From NCBI GenBank assembly GCA_963205445.1, contig CAUJJG010000024.1, forward strand, positions 1-41,639: a stretch of 41,639 nt of DNA. Reading direction: 5' to 3'. A program made the position numbers and the translations under genes. Shown here piece by piece: positions 18,926 through 27,853 of this stretch; the first letter of the stretch is position 1; every line of letters starts with the position of its first letter. The notes under the pieces are model-generated. The model worked only from the letters and a program-made list of their open reading frames with translations, had not been told where the DNA came from and did not search any database. Source of the DNA: Pseudomonadota bacterium (lineage in GTDB: Bacteria; Pseudomonadota; Gammaproteobacteria; Xanthomonadales; Xanthomonadaceae).

Positions 18926-19365
18926 ACATGACCCCTTTCCCGCTGGAGGCCACCGCTGCCGAAGCGCAGGCGGCCATCGCGGACGAGTTCGGTTTTTTTT
19001 CCGACTGGTCTGAGCGCTATCAGTACCTGATCGACCTCGGCCGCAAGCTTCCGGAATTCCCGGAAACCTGGAAAACCGAGGCCAATCGCCTGCATGGCTG
19101 TCAGTCATTGGTCTGGATCGTGGCCGAAGGCGATGCGAGCCGGCTCCAGTTCCATTCGATCAGCGATTCAGCCATCGTCTCCGGCCTGATCTACCTGGCT
19201 TTGCGCGTCTATTCGGGCCGCAGTGCCGCGGAGATTCTGGCGACCGAACCGGACTACATCGCCTCGATCGGGTTGGCCAAGCACCTGTCCCCCACCCGCA
19301 GCAATGGTCTGGCGTCCCTGCTGACCTTCATCCGCGACAACGCCCGCACTGCCCAGCAAGGATGA
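18922..19365 (+). CDS. sufE: SufE-family cysteine desulfurase sulfur acceptor
   Basis: SufE/CsdE proteins accept persulfide sulfur from a cysteine desulfurase for Fe-S cluster assembly. The 147-aa protein has the conserved loop [16 protein letters not shown] with the acceptor Cys at residue 60 and the typical start [22 protein letters not shown]. The C-terminal half ([24 protein letters not shown]) also fits the family. It overlaps cysS at its start and the MFS gene at its end, both by 4 bases. SufE and CsdE cannot be told apart here because no desulfurase gene is adjacent. Confidence 0.92.
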   Translation: MNMTPFPLEATAAEAQAAIADEFGFFSDWSERYQYLIDLGRKLPEFPETWKTEANRLHGCQSLVWIVAEGDASRLQFHSISDSAIVSGLIYLALRVYSGRSAAEILATEPDYIASIGLAKHLSPTRSNGLASLLTFIRDNARTAQQG

Positions 19366-20588
19366 ACACGGCGCCAGCCTCGCCGCTGCAGAGCCGCGGC
19401 TTCCGCTGGCTGATGCTGTACCGAATCTGCACCCTGCTGTCCTATCAGATCGTCGCCGTCACGGTGGGTTGGCATGTGTACGAACTGACCCGCGACCCGC
19501 TGGCGCTGGGTCTGATCGGGCTGGCTGAAGTACTGCCGTTCTTTTGCGTGGCCCCCTTTTCCGGTTATCTGGTGGACCATCTGCCAAGGCGCAAGTTGGG
19601 GGCGGCGGCCTGCACTCTGTTGGCCGCCAATGCCGTCGGCTTGTCATTGGCCGCGGCGGGCATGTTGGGCCAGAGACTTTGGTTGATTTACCTCGCCGTC
19701 GCCATTGGCGGCATCGGCCGCTCGTTTCTTGGCCCCATCTACAACGCACTTTTCGCTCGCGTCCTGCAGCGTGACCAGTTCACCCGGGGCGCCAGCATGG
19801 GCAGCATGGCATTCCAGTCCGGCCTTGTACTGGGCCCGGCCATCGGCGGGATATTGGTCGCCGCGGTCGGCAAATCGCTGACCTATGCGCTGGCCATGGT
19901 GTTCGCCCTGGCGGCTGCGGCCGCATTGCTGCGAATGCCGGTGAGCGAGCCGGCACAAACCCAGCAGCGCGGCCCGGTGTTTGCCAGCATCGCGCAGGGC
20001 ATGCGCTTCGTCTTCAGCGACCAACTCCTGCTGGCGGCCCTGGCGCTGGACATGTTTGCGGTATTGCTGGGTGGGGCGATTTCACTGGCCCCGGCCTTCA
20101 TCAAGGATGTTCTGCAGGCAGGTCCGGAAGCGTTGGGCGTCCTGCGTGCGGCACCTGCCGTGGGCTCACTGGCAGTTGCGGCCTGGCTGTCGCGACGGCC
20201 GCTGGAAGCAGGGGCCGGTCGCCTGTTGCTGCTGGCAGTGGTGGGCTTCGGGGCCTGCAACATCGGCTTCGGCCTGAGTACGGCATTGTGGCTGTCGTTC
20301 GTTTTCCTGCTGCTGTCCGGGGTGTGCGATGGGGTGTCGGTCGTGCTGCGTTCCACCATCCTCCAACTGAGAACGCCGGACGAGATGCGGGGTCGCGTCT
20401 CCTCGATCAACAGCATCTTCATCAGTTCATCCAATGAGCTGGGGGCGTTCTATGCCGGATCGATGGCCCGGGTGCTGGGGCTGGTGCCTGCGGTGGTGGT
20501 GGGCGGGTTCGTCACCATGGGCGTGGCCGGGGTAACGGCCCTGAAAGCGCCACGCCTGCGCCGGCTGGATCTGCGCGAGCTTCAATAG
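19362..20588 (+). CDS. MFS transporter, EntS-like (MFS_3) group
   Basis: The 408-aa inner-membrane protein is predicted to have about twelve membrane segments. It has MFS loop motifs such as APFSGYLVDHLPRRKLGA after helix 2, and DEMRGRVSSINSIFISSSNELGAFYAGSMA in the second half, which recalls the EntS/MFS_3 exporter group. It starts with ATG overlapping the sufE stop and ends just before a strong terminator, so it closes the cysS-sufE-MFS transcript. The substrate cannot be read from the sequence. EntS exports enterobactin, but no siderophore genes are nearby. Confidence 0.85.
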   Translation: MNTAPASPLQSRGFRWLMLYRICTLLSYQIVAVTVGWHVYELTRDPLALGLIGLAEVLPFFCVAPFSGYLVDHLPRRKLGAAACTLLAANAVGLSLAAAGMLGQRLWLIYLAVAIGGIGRSFLGPIYNALFARVLQRDQFTRGASMGSMAFQSGLVLGPAIGGILVAAVGKSLTYALAMVFALAAAAALLRMPVSEPAQTQQRGPVFASIAQGMRFVFSDQLLLAALALDMFAVLLGGAISLAPAFIKDVLQAGPEALGVLRAAPAVGSLAVAAWLSRRPLEAGAGRLLLLAVVGFGACNIGFGLSTALWLSFVFLLLSGVCDGVSVVLRSTILQLRTPDEMRGRVSSINSIFISSSNELGAFYAGSMARVLGLVPAVVVGGFVTMGVAGVTALKAPRLRRLDLRELQ

Positions 20589-20590
20589 CA

Positions 20591-20617
20591 AAAGACCCCG
20601 CGAGATGCGGGGTCTTT
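20591..20617 (+). terminator. Intrinsic terminator between convergent MFS and dksA genes
   Basis: AAAGACCCCGC, loop GAGAT, GCGGGGTCTTT forms a perfect 11-bp stem directly after the MFS stop codon. With A-rich and T-rich flanks it can work in both directions and would also end the dksA transcript, whose stop codon is at 20642-20644. Confidence 0.88.
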
Positions 20618-20641
20618 GCTTGATCAGGTAACGTCAGCCCG

Positions 20642-21859
20642 TCAATCGCCCATCTGCTTTTGCAGGTGCTCCCAGCGCTCCTGAGCGTCGATGGTACGCT
20701 CGGCCGTCAGGCGGGCCTCCATGCGGTCCAAGCCGATTTCCTCACCGGTGTCCACGCAAAACCCGTATTCGCCGTTGTCCACGCGCTTGAGGGTGCTGTC
20801 GATTTTGCCGATCAGCTTGCGATAGCGGTCGCGGGTGCGGAGTTCCAGCGAGTTTTCGGTTTCGCGGGTCGCACGCTCGGCCTCGTCACCGATATCCCGC
20901 ACCTCTTCCTTGAGGTTTTCGATCGTCTGCTTGGACTCCTCAACCAGATCGGCACGCCACTGCTGCAGACGCTGGCGGAAATACTCCAGCTGCAGAGGAT
21001 TCATGTATTCCTCGTCGGCAGCGGGCTTGTAGCCCACCGGCAGGATCGGGCGCCCCGTCATCTCATCCGTCTGATACGGCACGACTTTATGTTGACTTTT
21101 GGGCGCTGACTGCCCGCCGGACGTTTTCTTCACCGCAACCATCACTTTTCCTTTCTCTTTTGGCTTGACTACTTCCGGCTTGGCTGCCGGTGTAGCCAGA
21201 TTCTTGCGTTCGTCTTGTTTCCGCTGTGCAGCTGTCGCTGCCGGCGCTTCCTGCTTGTCCTTGGCCGGAGCCGCCTTGGCAGGAGCCTCCTTGGCTGGAG
21301 CCGTCTTGGCCGGAGCCGTCTTGGCCGGAGCCGTCTTGGCTGGAGCCGTCTTGGCTGGAGCCGTCTTGGCTGGAGCCGTCTTGGCTGGAGCCGCCTTGGC
21401 TGGAGCCGCCTTGGCTGGAGCCGTCTTGGCCGGAGCCGTCTTGGCCGGTGCCGTCTTGGCCGGTGCCGTCTTGGCTGGTGCCGTCTTGGCTGGTGCCGTC
21501 TTGGCTGGTGCCGTCTTGGCTGGTGCCGTCTTGGCTGGTGCCGTCTTGGCCGGTGTCGTCTTGGCCGGTGCCGTCTTGGCCGGTGCCGTCTTGCCTGGAG
21601 CTGCCTTGGCCGGTTTGGCGGGTTTTGCCGGAGCCGACTTCACGAATGCCGATTTGGCGGCCTTGACGAGCTTGGTCACGACGCTGGCCTTCTTGGCAGC
21701 ACCTGCCTGCTTGGATGGCTTGGCCGACTTCGCCGCAGCTTGTTTTGTCGCAGCCTTGGGGCTCGCCTTGGCGGGCAGCTTGGCGGACGCATGCTGCTTC
21801 GCCGGAACGACCTTCTTGGCCGGCTTGGCGGCCTTTTTCGCGGGTTTCTTCACTGCCAC
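20642..21859 (-). CDS. dksA: DksA-family RNA polymerase-binding protein with long repetitive N-terminus
   Basis: DksA binds the RNA polymerase secondary channel and, with ppGpp, controls rRNA and stress promoters. The C-terminal ~115 residues are the DksA core: a coiled coil with the tip motif DIGDEA, matching the DxxDxA pattern, then [21 protein letters not shown] and [18 protein letters not shown]. Of the four zinc-finger Cys of E. coli DksA only the first (C368) remains; the others are Thr, Thr and Ala. About 290 N-terminal residues are Lys/Ala/Pro-rich and contain 23 pentapeptide units of the KTAPA type. I chose the GTG at 21859 (MAVKKPAKK) with AAGGA 10 bases upstream. An upstream in-frame start at 21925 would add 22 unlikely residues. 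Similar extensions are known in Xanthomonadaceae DksA. Confidence 0.88.
   Translation of the reverse strand: MAVKKPAKKAAKPAKKVVPAKQHASAKLPAKASPKAATKQAAAKSAKPSKQAGAAKKASVVTKLVKAAKSAFVKSAPAKPAKPAKAAPGKTAPAKTAPAKTTPAKTAPAKTAPAKTAPAKTAPAKTAPAKTAPAKTAPAKTAPAKTAPAKAAPAKAAPAKTAPAKTAPAKTAPAKTAPAKTAPAKTAPAKEAPAKAAPAKDKQEAPAATAAQRKQDERKNLATPAAKPEVVKPKEKGKVMVAVKKTSGGQSAPKSQHKVVPYQTDEMTGRPILPVGYKPAADEEYMNPLQLEYFRQRLQQWRADLVEESKQTIENLKEEVRDIGDEAERATRETENSLELRTRDRYRKLIGKIDSTLKRVDNGEYGFCVDTGEEIGLDRMEARLTAERTIDAQERWEHLQKQMGD
21271..21615. repeat. Minisatellite, 23 tandem 15-bp units inside dksA
   Basis: The plus-strand unit is CCGTCTTGGCYGGWG, repeated without gaps about 23 times and encoding the KTAPA pentapeptide on the minus strand. 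Variants form blocks (units ending in GGAG at both ends, GGTG in the right-central part), the pattern left by unequal exchange or slippage. The unit length is a multiple of three, so copy changes keep the frame. Confidence 0.92.
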
Positions 21860-21972
21860 GTCCAGGTATTCCTTCGGTTGTCCCTTGAGGCGGGAAGGCG
21901 GGCTGTTATACCCTGCCACGCGCAAGGCGGCAACCGCACGCAGGCCTGCCCCGACTGTCCGCCTTCCAGATT

Positions 21973-22206
21973 GTGATCGAACAAGCCCTCATCGCGTTGC
22001 TGCGCGGCTACAAACGCTGGATCAGCCCCCTGCTGGGGACACGCTGCCGGTTCGTCCCCACCTGCTCTGAATACGCCATGGGCGCCATTGCGCGCTTTGG
22101 CGCCCTGCGCGGCAGCTGGCTTGCCGCGCGGCGCGTCGCCCGCTGTCACCCCCTGCACCCTGGCGGCCACGATCCGGTACCGCCCCACCCAAAGGACGCC
22201 CCATGA
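21973..22206 (+). CDS. yidD: Membrane protein insertion efficiency factor YidD
   Basis: YidD is a small amphipathic inner-membrane-associated protein that helps YidC insert membrane proteins. The 77-aa product has the full family signature: [31 protein letters not shown] and [14 protein letters not shown], with its conserved Cys residues. The start is a GTG at 21973. The gene usually sits between rnpA and yidC; here it is divergent from dksA and overlaps pyrC by 4 bases, so it has been relocated. Confidence 0.93.
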   Translation: MIEQALIALLRGYKRWISPLLGTRCRFVPTCSEYAMGAIARFGALRGSWLAARRVARCHPLHPGGHDPVPPHPKDAP

Positions 22207-23549
22207 CCTCCACCCTGATCGTCAACGCCCGCCTGATCAACGAAGGGCGCGAATTCGACGGCGACCTGCGTTTTGCTGATGGCCGCATCGAGGCCATCGG
22301 CAGCGGCCTGTCCGCCAAACCCGGCGAAACCGTGATCGACGCCAACGGCCGTCGCCTGCTGCCGGGGATGATCGACGACCAGGTGCATTTCCGCGAGCCG
22401 GGGATGGAATACAAGGCCGACATCGCCACCGAATCGGCGGCGGCGGCGGCCGGTGGCTTGACCAGCTTCATGGACATGCCCAATACCAAGCCACCGACTC
22501 TGGACAGCGCCGCGCTGGAGGACAAGTACCGCCGCGCTGCCGGCCGCAGCTGGGCCAATTTCGGCTTCTATCATGGCGCGTCCAACGACAATCTGGAGGC
22601 GATCCGCGCGCTCGATCCCAAGGCCACGCCGGGGGTGAAGGTGTTCATGGGGGCCTCCACCGGCAACATGCTGGTGGACGACCCGGACACGTTGGACGGC
22701 ATCTTCCGCGACTGCCCGGTGCCGATCATCACCCACTGCGAAGACACTCCGATGATCGACGCCACATTCGCCGACTATCAGGCGAAATACGGCGAAAACA
22801 TCCCGGTGGAATGCCATCCCGACATCCGCTCGCGCGAGGCTTGCATCAAGTCCACCCGGCTGGCGATCGCGCTGGCGCGCCGCCACGGCACCCGCCTGCA
22901 CGTGCTGCATATCAGCACCGCCGACGAGCTGGCGCTGTTCGAGCGCGGCCCGCTGATCCGTGCCGATGGCAGCCGCAAGCAGATCACCGCCGAAACCTGC
23001 GTGCACTTCCTGCACTTTGCCCGCCCCGACTATGCGCGGCTGGGCAACTGGATCAAATGCAATCCGGCGATCAAGGACGAGGCCGACCGCGATGCCATCC
23101 TGCGCGCGCTGGCCGAGGACGTGATCGACGTGCTGGCCACCGACCACGCCCCGCATACGCTGGAAGAAAAATCCAAACCCTACGCCGGCGCGCCCAGTGG
23201 CCTGCCGCTGGTGCAGTACGCGCTCAACGTGGCGCTGGAGAAGGTCCACGACGGCCTGCTGACAACGGCGCAGGTGGTGCAGAAGTTTGCCCACGCCCCG
23301 GCCCAGCTGTTTGACGTGGACAACCGCGGCTTCCTGCGCGAGGGCTATGCCGCCGATCTGGTGCTGGTGGAGGACACTCCGTTCACCGTCCATCGCGAAG
23401 ACGTGCTGAGCCGCTGCGGCTGGTCGCCATTCGAGGGCACCACCTTCCGCTCGAAAATCGCCTCGACCTGGGTCAACGGCGAACTGGCTTGGGATGGCAG
23501 CAAGCTGGTTGGCAGCCCACAGGGGCAACGCCTGCAGTTCCGCCGCTGA
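22203..23549 (+). CDS. pyrC: Dihydroorotase (class I-type amidohydrolase)
   Basis: The enzyme closes N-carbamoylaspartate to dihydroorotate in pyrimidine synthesis. The 448-aa protein belongs to the long PyrC/AllB amidohydrolase type, not the ~350-aa E. coli PyrC type. Metal-site motifs are visible: [17 protein letters not shown], the carbamylated-Lys segment [28 protein letters not shown] and ATDHAPH with the catalytic Asp. The ATG at 22203 overlaps the yidD stop. Hydantoinase or allantoinase are alternatives for this family, but neither pathway has neighbours here. Confidence 0.9.
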   Translation: MTSTLIVNARLINEGREFDGDLRFADGRIEAIGSGLSAKPGETVIDANGRRLLPGMIDDQVHFREPGMEYKADIATESAAAAAGGLTSFMDMPNTKPPTLDSAALEDKYRRAAGRSWANFGFYHGASNDNLEAIRALDPKATPGVKVFMGASTGNMLVDDPDTLDGIFRDCPVPIITHCEDTPMIDATFADYQAKYGENIPVECHPDIRSREACIKSTRLAIALARRHGTRLHVLHISTADELALFERGPLIRADGSRKQITAETCVHFLHFARPDYARLGNWIKCNPAIKDEADRDAILRALAEDVIDVLATDHAPHTLEEKSKPYAGAPSGLPLVQYALNVALEKVHDGLLTTAQVVQKFAHAPAQLFDVDNRGFLREGYAADLVLVEDTPFTVHREDVLSRCGWSPFEGTTFRSKIASTWVNGELAWDGSKLVGSPQGQRLQFRR

Positions 23550-23609
23550 GGGCTTACGGCCCAGGGCCGGCCTCAGCCACCACACCGCCGGCCATGCGTA
23601 CATTTTGTG

Positions 23610-23638
23610 TTGACAGGCAAACCTTGGCCCCATATGTT
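23610..23638 (+). promoter_or_regulatory. Sigma-70 promoter of the riboswitch-nrdAB transcript
   Basis: TTGACA (23610-23615) is a perfect -35 box; 17 bases later TATGTT (23633-23638) matches four of six -10 positions. Transcription would start at about 23645, exactly where the cobalamin riboswitch begins. Confidence 0.78.
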
Positions 23639-23642
23639 GTGC

Positions 23643-23830
23643 GCGTCGGTGTCCCGACCCCTGCAATCGGGGGGGCGGGCTGAAAAGGGAATCCGGTGCG
23701 AATCCGGAACTGCCCCGCAGCGGTAAGCGGAAACGAACGGCAACAACGGCACTGGGGCGCAGCCCCCGGGAAGCCAAGCCAAGTAGGTGGGCCCAGGCCC
23801 GCGTCCGCAAGTCCGAAGACCTGCCGACAC
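23643..23830 (+). ncRNA. Cobalamin (B12) riboswitch
   Basis: The aptamer has the standard elements in order: GTCGGTGTCCC at the 5' side of P1/P2, then GGGAATCCGGTGCGAATCCGG. The B12-box-type core GCCCCGCAGCGGTAAGCGG and the 3' part AAGTCCGAAGACCTGCC follow. P1 closes with GTCGG (23645-23649) and CCGAC (23824-23828). It precedes nrdA, a B12-independent ribonucleotide reductase. Cobalamin is expected to repress the operon, as described for reductase genes in bacteria that also own a B12-dependent enzyme. Confidence 0.93.
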
Positions 23831-24057
23831 ATCGGGCCCCGGCCCGGTCGCAGGCCATGAGACGCCCGTGACCGAGACTGAACCAGCTGCCCGGTGCAGG
23901 TGACCGCTTCCGCGGGGAAGCGCGTTGCAGACTCGCTGCGGCCATCGCCGCAGGTCTGTACGCGTCCACCCAGGCAGCATTCACCGCAGGCCCTGCGCGC
24001 GGGAGCAGGCAAACGCACTGTTGCGCCCGGGTTTTGCCCCGGGCTGGGGACACTTGC
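23831..24057 (+). promoter_or_regulatory. Expression platform of the B12 riboswitch (nrdA leader)
   Basis: The 227 bases between the aptamer and nrdA contain no credible gene. A nested hairpin (CAGAC-tcg-CTGCGG, loop CCATCG, CCGCAG-GTCTG) lies at 23928-23958. A GC-rich hairpin GCCCGGG, loop TTTTGC, CCCGGGC lies at 24025-24044. The latter ends one base before the GGGGA ribosome site of nrdA and has no T-run, which points to translational rather than transcriptional control. The alternative fold was not computed. Confidence 0.5.
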
Positions 24058-26619
24058 ATGCACCCGATGGACGACTCCCTGCTGGCGATGGCGGAAGCGC
24101 ACACTGCTGCCGTTGATGCCGCCGATGCCGCATCACCAACGACCACCGTGCCCGCGGATACGCGCCGCCCGTTCACCCGCAACATCCTCAAACGTGACGG
24201 CCGCAGCGAGCCCTACATTCCCCGCAAGCTCAACGGCTGGGGCAAATGGGCCGCCTCCTCCTTCGGCGACAAGGTGGACTGGAGCAGCATCGTCATCAAC
24301 GTGATGAGTGCAATGCCAGACCAGGTGAGCAGCGTCGAGCTGCAGGAAAAACTCATCCAGAACTGCCTGGACAAGGAAACCTGGTCCTATTACCGGATGG
24401 CCGGGCGCCTGTATGCCCCGCATCTGCACAAGCTGATCCACGGCGCCCGCATCCCGACCCTGGCCGAATTGCACGCGCGCATGGTGGAGGACGGCGTGAT
24501 GGTGCCACTGGCCTACGATGCAGAGGAATACCGCGTGCTGCAGGCGGTGATCGACCACGCGCGCGACTATGAGACCCCGCATTTCTCCCTGCATTACATT
24601 CGCCGCAAATACAGCCTGCAAAACCGCACCACCGGGCAGGAATACGAAACCCAGCAATTCGTTTACATGCGGATGGCCATGGCCTTGGCGGAGCACACGC
24701 CGCGGCCGCAGCGGCTGGCCTTGGTCCGTCGCATTTACGAAGCCTTTGCCGACAAGCGCATCTCCGCACCCACGCCCAATTACGTCAACCTCGGCACCAA
24801 GCTGCGCGGTTTTGCCTCCTGCTGCCTGTACGTCACCGGCGACAGCGAAGCCTCGCTGGCCGTGGGTGACCACATCGCTTACCGGATGACTGCGGCTTCC
24901 GCCGGTATCGGCAGCCATCTGATCACCCGCAGCAAGGGCGACCCGGTGCGCGGCGGCCTGATCGAACACATGGGCAAGCTTCCCTACTTCGCCTCGCTGG
25001 GCAAGGCCGTGCATGCCAACATGCAGGCCGGGCGCGGTGGCGCCTGCACCACCTACTACTCCGGCTTCGATCCGGAAGCGGAAATCATCGCCTACCTCCG
25101 CAACCCGCGCAGCACCGAGGACCGCAAGAACCGCGACTTGCACTACGCCTTGGTCACCAACCGCCTGTTTGCCGAGAAAGCCGCGCGCAACGAAAGCGCT
25201 TTTTCCTTCAACGTGCACACGGCGCCCGCACTGACCGCCCTGTTCTTCAGCGGCGACAGCGACGGTTTCCGCAAGGAGTACGAACGCCTGGAGCACGACC
25301 CCGACTTCCGCAAGGAGGTCTTCAATCCGCGCGACCTGCTGCTGGTATCCCTGAACGAAGCGCTGGAAACCGGCGTGGCCTATCTGGCCAACATCGACGA
25401 GATGAATCGCCACACGCCTTTCAAGGAACCGATCCACTCCAGCAACCTCTGTCTGGAGATCTGCGAACCCAACCGCCCCTACCAGGACATGCGGGACCTC
25501 TACTCGGACGAGGAAGTCGGCTACGTGGTGCTGGCATTGGGTGACGGCTCAACCCGGCGCGTCAATTTCAACGCCGCCCTGACCCGTGCCATGGATGGCC
25601 GCAAAGTCTTCGCCGGCGAGCTGGTCAGTGGCGACATCGTCGTCGATGACGACGGCCAGGTGCTGGATGTCCTGCGCGTGGAAGCAAGCTACCCGGAACC
25701 GGAGGTGGCGCTGTGCTCGCTGGGCGCCATCGCCTGCGACAACATCGCCGAGGATGACGATGCCGGGTACGAGGAAGCGATGTACCTCACCCTGAAGATG
25801 ATCGACTACTGCATCGAGCACAGCCATTACCCGCTGCCGCACATCGGCGTGACTGCCAAGGCACGCATGAATGCCGGCGTGGGCCTGATGGGCGTGGCAA
25901 CGGTGATGGCACGCAAACGCCTGCGCTTCGACACCCGGGAAGGCCGTGAGGAACTGCACCGAATCGCCGAACGCCACATGTATTTCGCCATCAAGGCCTC
26001 ACTGCGGCTTGCGCGCGAACGCGGCAAGCCCCGCTGGATGCACAAGACCCGCTGGGGTGACGGCTGGCTGCCCATCGACACCTACAACCGCAACGTGGAT
26101 GCGCTGGGCGACTTCCAGTACCGATACGACTGGGAAGCCCTGCGCCGCGAGATCGTGGCCAATGGCGGCATCGGCCATTCCTGCCTGGTGGCCTACATGC
26201 CGGGGGAATCGTCCTCGAAGGCCTTGGGTCAGCCCAACAGCATCTATCCGGTGCGCGACGCCACCCTGGGCAAGACCGACGGCAACGTCACCATCCGTTG
26301 GGCCGCCCCCGACAGCGACGACCCGGATGTGCACTACCAATCGGCCTGGGACATCGACGAAGTCGACATGCTCAAGGCCTATGCGGTCTTCCAGAAATTC
26401 ACGGATCAGGCCATCAGCGCCGACCTGTGGCGACGGATCCGCGGTGACGAAAAAGTGGGCAGCACGGCGCTGCTGGCGCAGTACTTCGCGATGTTCAAGT
26501 ACGGCATCAAGACCCGCTACTACTACAACTCCAACGTGGCCTCAGGCCTGTCGGTGAACGACGCCACCCGCATGCATGAAGGCCAGGGCGAAACCGCCTG
26601 CGAAGGCTGCACGCTCTGA
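24058..26619 (+). CDS. nrdA: Class Ia ribonucleotide reductase, large subunit
   Basis: NrdA reduces ribonucleoside diphosphates to deoxy forms using a radical passed from NrdB. The 853-aa protein shows an N-terminal ATP-cone-like part (ILKRDGRSEPYIPRKLNG), the active-site segment GFASCCLYVTGDSEAS (C255/C256 near E. coli C225), SNLCLEI with C465 (E. coli C439) and EVALCSLGAI with C553 (E. coli C462). The C-terminal radical-path Tyr residues are in KTRYYYNSN and the redox Cys pair in CEGCTL. C465 and C553 are 88 residues apart, against 23 in E. coli. The extra ~65 residues include ALGDGSTRRVNFNAALTR and KVFAGELVSGDIVVDDDG. I chose the ATG at 24058 with GGGGA 8 bases upstream. Expression is under the B12 riboswitch. 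Confidence 0.95.
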   Translation: MHPMDDSLLAMAEAHTAAVDAADAASPTTTVPADTRRPFTRNILKRDGRSEPYIPRKLNGWGKWAASSFGDKVDWSSIVINVMSAMPDQVSSVELQEKLIQNCLDKETWSYYRMAGRLYAPHLHKLIHGARIPTLAELHARMVEDGVMVPLAYDAEEYRVLQAVIDHARDYETPHFSLHYIRRKYSLQNRTTGQEYETQQFVYMRMAMALAEHTPRPQRLALVRRIYEAFADKRISAPTPNYVNLGTKLRGFASCCLYVTGDSEASLAVGDHIAYRMTAASAGIGSHLITRSKGDPVRGGLIEHMGKLPYFASLGKAVHANMQAGRGGACTTYYSGFDPEAEIIAYLRNPRSTEDRKNRDLHYALVTNRLFAEKAARNESAFSFNVHTAPALTALFFSGDSDGFRKEYERLEHDPDFRKEVFNPRDLLLVSLNEALETGVAYLANIDEMNRHTPFKEPIHSSNLCLEICEPNRPYQDMRDLYSDEEVGYVVLALGDGSTRRVNFNAALTRAMDGRKVFAGELVSGDIVVDDDGQVLDVLRVEASYPEPEVALCSLGAIACDNIAEDDDAGYEEAMYLTLKMIDYCIEHSHYPLPHIGVTAKARMNAGVGLMGVATVMARKRLRFDTREGREELHRIAERHMYFAIKASLRLARERGKPRWMHKTRWGDGWLPIDTYNRNVDALGDFQYRYDWEALRREIVANGGIGHSCLVAYMPGESSSKALGQPNSIYPVRDATLGKTDGNVTIRWAAPDSDDPDVHYQSAWDIDEVDMLKAYAVFQKFTDQAISADLWRRIRGDEKVGSTALLAQYFAMFKYGIKTRYYYNSNVASGLSVNDATRMHEGQGETACEGCTL

Positions 26620-26666
26620 CCCCCGCAACGGCCGCCCGCGCGGGCGCCTTACCGCAAACATCCGCC

Positions 26667-27779
26667 ATGACCCCATTGCCCCAGAAAATCTTCAATACCG
26701 GCAAAACCGATTACGAGGCGCCGGAAATCCTGCTGGGTTCCGACCCGGGCCTGTTCGACACCATCAACAAACACTATCCAACGCTCTGGAAGCTCTACAA
26801 GACGCTCAAAAGCCAGGACTGGGACGAAAACGAGTTCGACTACGCGCCCTGCAACGTCCAGTTCAAGACCTGCGACAAAAGCACCTACGACATGATGGTG
26901 AAGACGCTGGCCTGGCAGTGGGAAGCCGACAGCGTGGCTGCCCGCTCCATCGCCGCCGTGCTGGCACCGCTGTGCACCAGCTCCGAAGCCTGGGCCGGCT
27001 GGGTGGAGATCACGCGCAACGAGATCGTGCATGCGGCCACCTATTCGGAGATCGTCCGCAACAGTTTTGACAACCCCGACGACATCCTCGAGGAGATCCT
27101 CTCCGTGAAGGAGGCGATGGCACGTCTGGAGGTGGTGGGTGAAGCCTTTGGTGATGCGCTTGCCACCAGCCAGGCCTATGCCCGTGGCGATCTGCCCAAC
27201 GACCAGCGGGTGTTCGACGCTGCCTATCTGTTCGTGGTCACCCTGCTGTGCATGGAGCGGATCCAGTTCATGGCCTCCTTTGCGGTGACCTTCGGCATCT
27301 GCGAATCCACCGGCCTGTTCCAACCCATCGGCAAGGCGGTGCAGAAGATCGCCCAGGACGAATTCGAAGTGCATGTGCAATACGGCAAGGAGGTGTTGAA
27401 AGCGCTCTACAAGACGCCCCGCGGCCAGGCCGCCTTCGCCAACTGCCGGGACAGCATCGTCGCCATCATCAACGAAGTGGTGGCCAGCGAAACGGCCTGG
27501 ACCGAATACGCCTTCTCCGAAGGCCGCGAACTGACCGGCGTGACCTGCCAGATGATGAAGGATTGGGTGTATTTCAGTGCCACCGACGTGATCACGTTTT
27601 TTGCTCTGGAAGCGGAGGCCAGCTTCCCCCTTGTGAGAACCAACCCATTGAAATACATGGAAAACTGGCTGGACATGGGCAAGATTCAGGCGTCCAACCA
27701 GGAGGAAGACACCGCGCAATACAAGGTGGGCGTCATGAAGCGCGACGACGAGGACGCTGTGTTTGCCGTGGATTTCTGA
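26667..27779 (+). CDS. nrdB: Class Ia ribonucleotide reductase, small subunit
   Basis: NrdB holds the diiron-tyrosyl radical used by NrdA. The 370-aa ferritin-like protein shows WQWEADSVAA (first carboxylate region) and NEIVHAATYSEIVRN, with the Glu and His ligands and the Tyr four residues after His, matching E. coli Y122. MERIQFMASFAVTFG contains the E204-like ligand. The last ligand motif reads IAQDEFEVHV, so the Glu-His spacing is one residue longer than the usual ExxH; alignment is needed to see which Glu binds iron. The gene follows nrdA by 47 bases and is co-transcribed. Confidence 0.93.
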   Translation: MTPLPQKIFNTGKTDYEAPEILLGSDPGLFDTINKHYPTLWKLYKTLKSQDWDENEFDYAPCNVQFKTCDKSTYDMMVKTLAWQWEADSVAARSIAAVLAPLCTSSEAWAGWVEITRNEIVHAATYSEIVRNSFDNPDDILEEILSVKEAMARLEVVGEAFGDALATSQAYARGDLPNDQRVFDAAYLFVVTLLCMERIQFMASFAVTFGICESTGLFQPIGKAVQKIAQDEFEVHVQYGKEVLKALYKTPRGQAAFANCRDSIVAIINEVVASETAWTEYAFSEGRELTGVTCQMMKDWVYFSATDVITFFALEAEASFPLVRTNPLKYMENWLDMGKIQASNQEEDTAQYKVGVMKRDDEDAVFAVDF

Positions 27780-27853
27780 CCCGGCCCTGATGCCCCGGGC
27801 CATGCCCCTCCCTACCTCCGTTCCACCCCGACCCTGCACCCCAGGAGCCTGCC

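Noticed and set aside
17312-19108. 598-codon minus-strand open frame opposite cysS
   Set aside because: Shadow of cysS and sufE; no domains.
21271-21615. Could the 15-bp repeats be a CRISPR array?
   Set aside because: The units are contiguous, have no spacers, and encode an in-frame pentapeptide in dksA.
22146-24191. 681-codon minus-strand open frame over pyrC and the riboswitch
   Set aside because: It runs through a structured RNA and an obvious dihydroorotase gene; low-complexity shadow translation.
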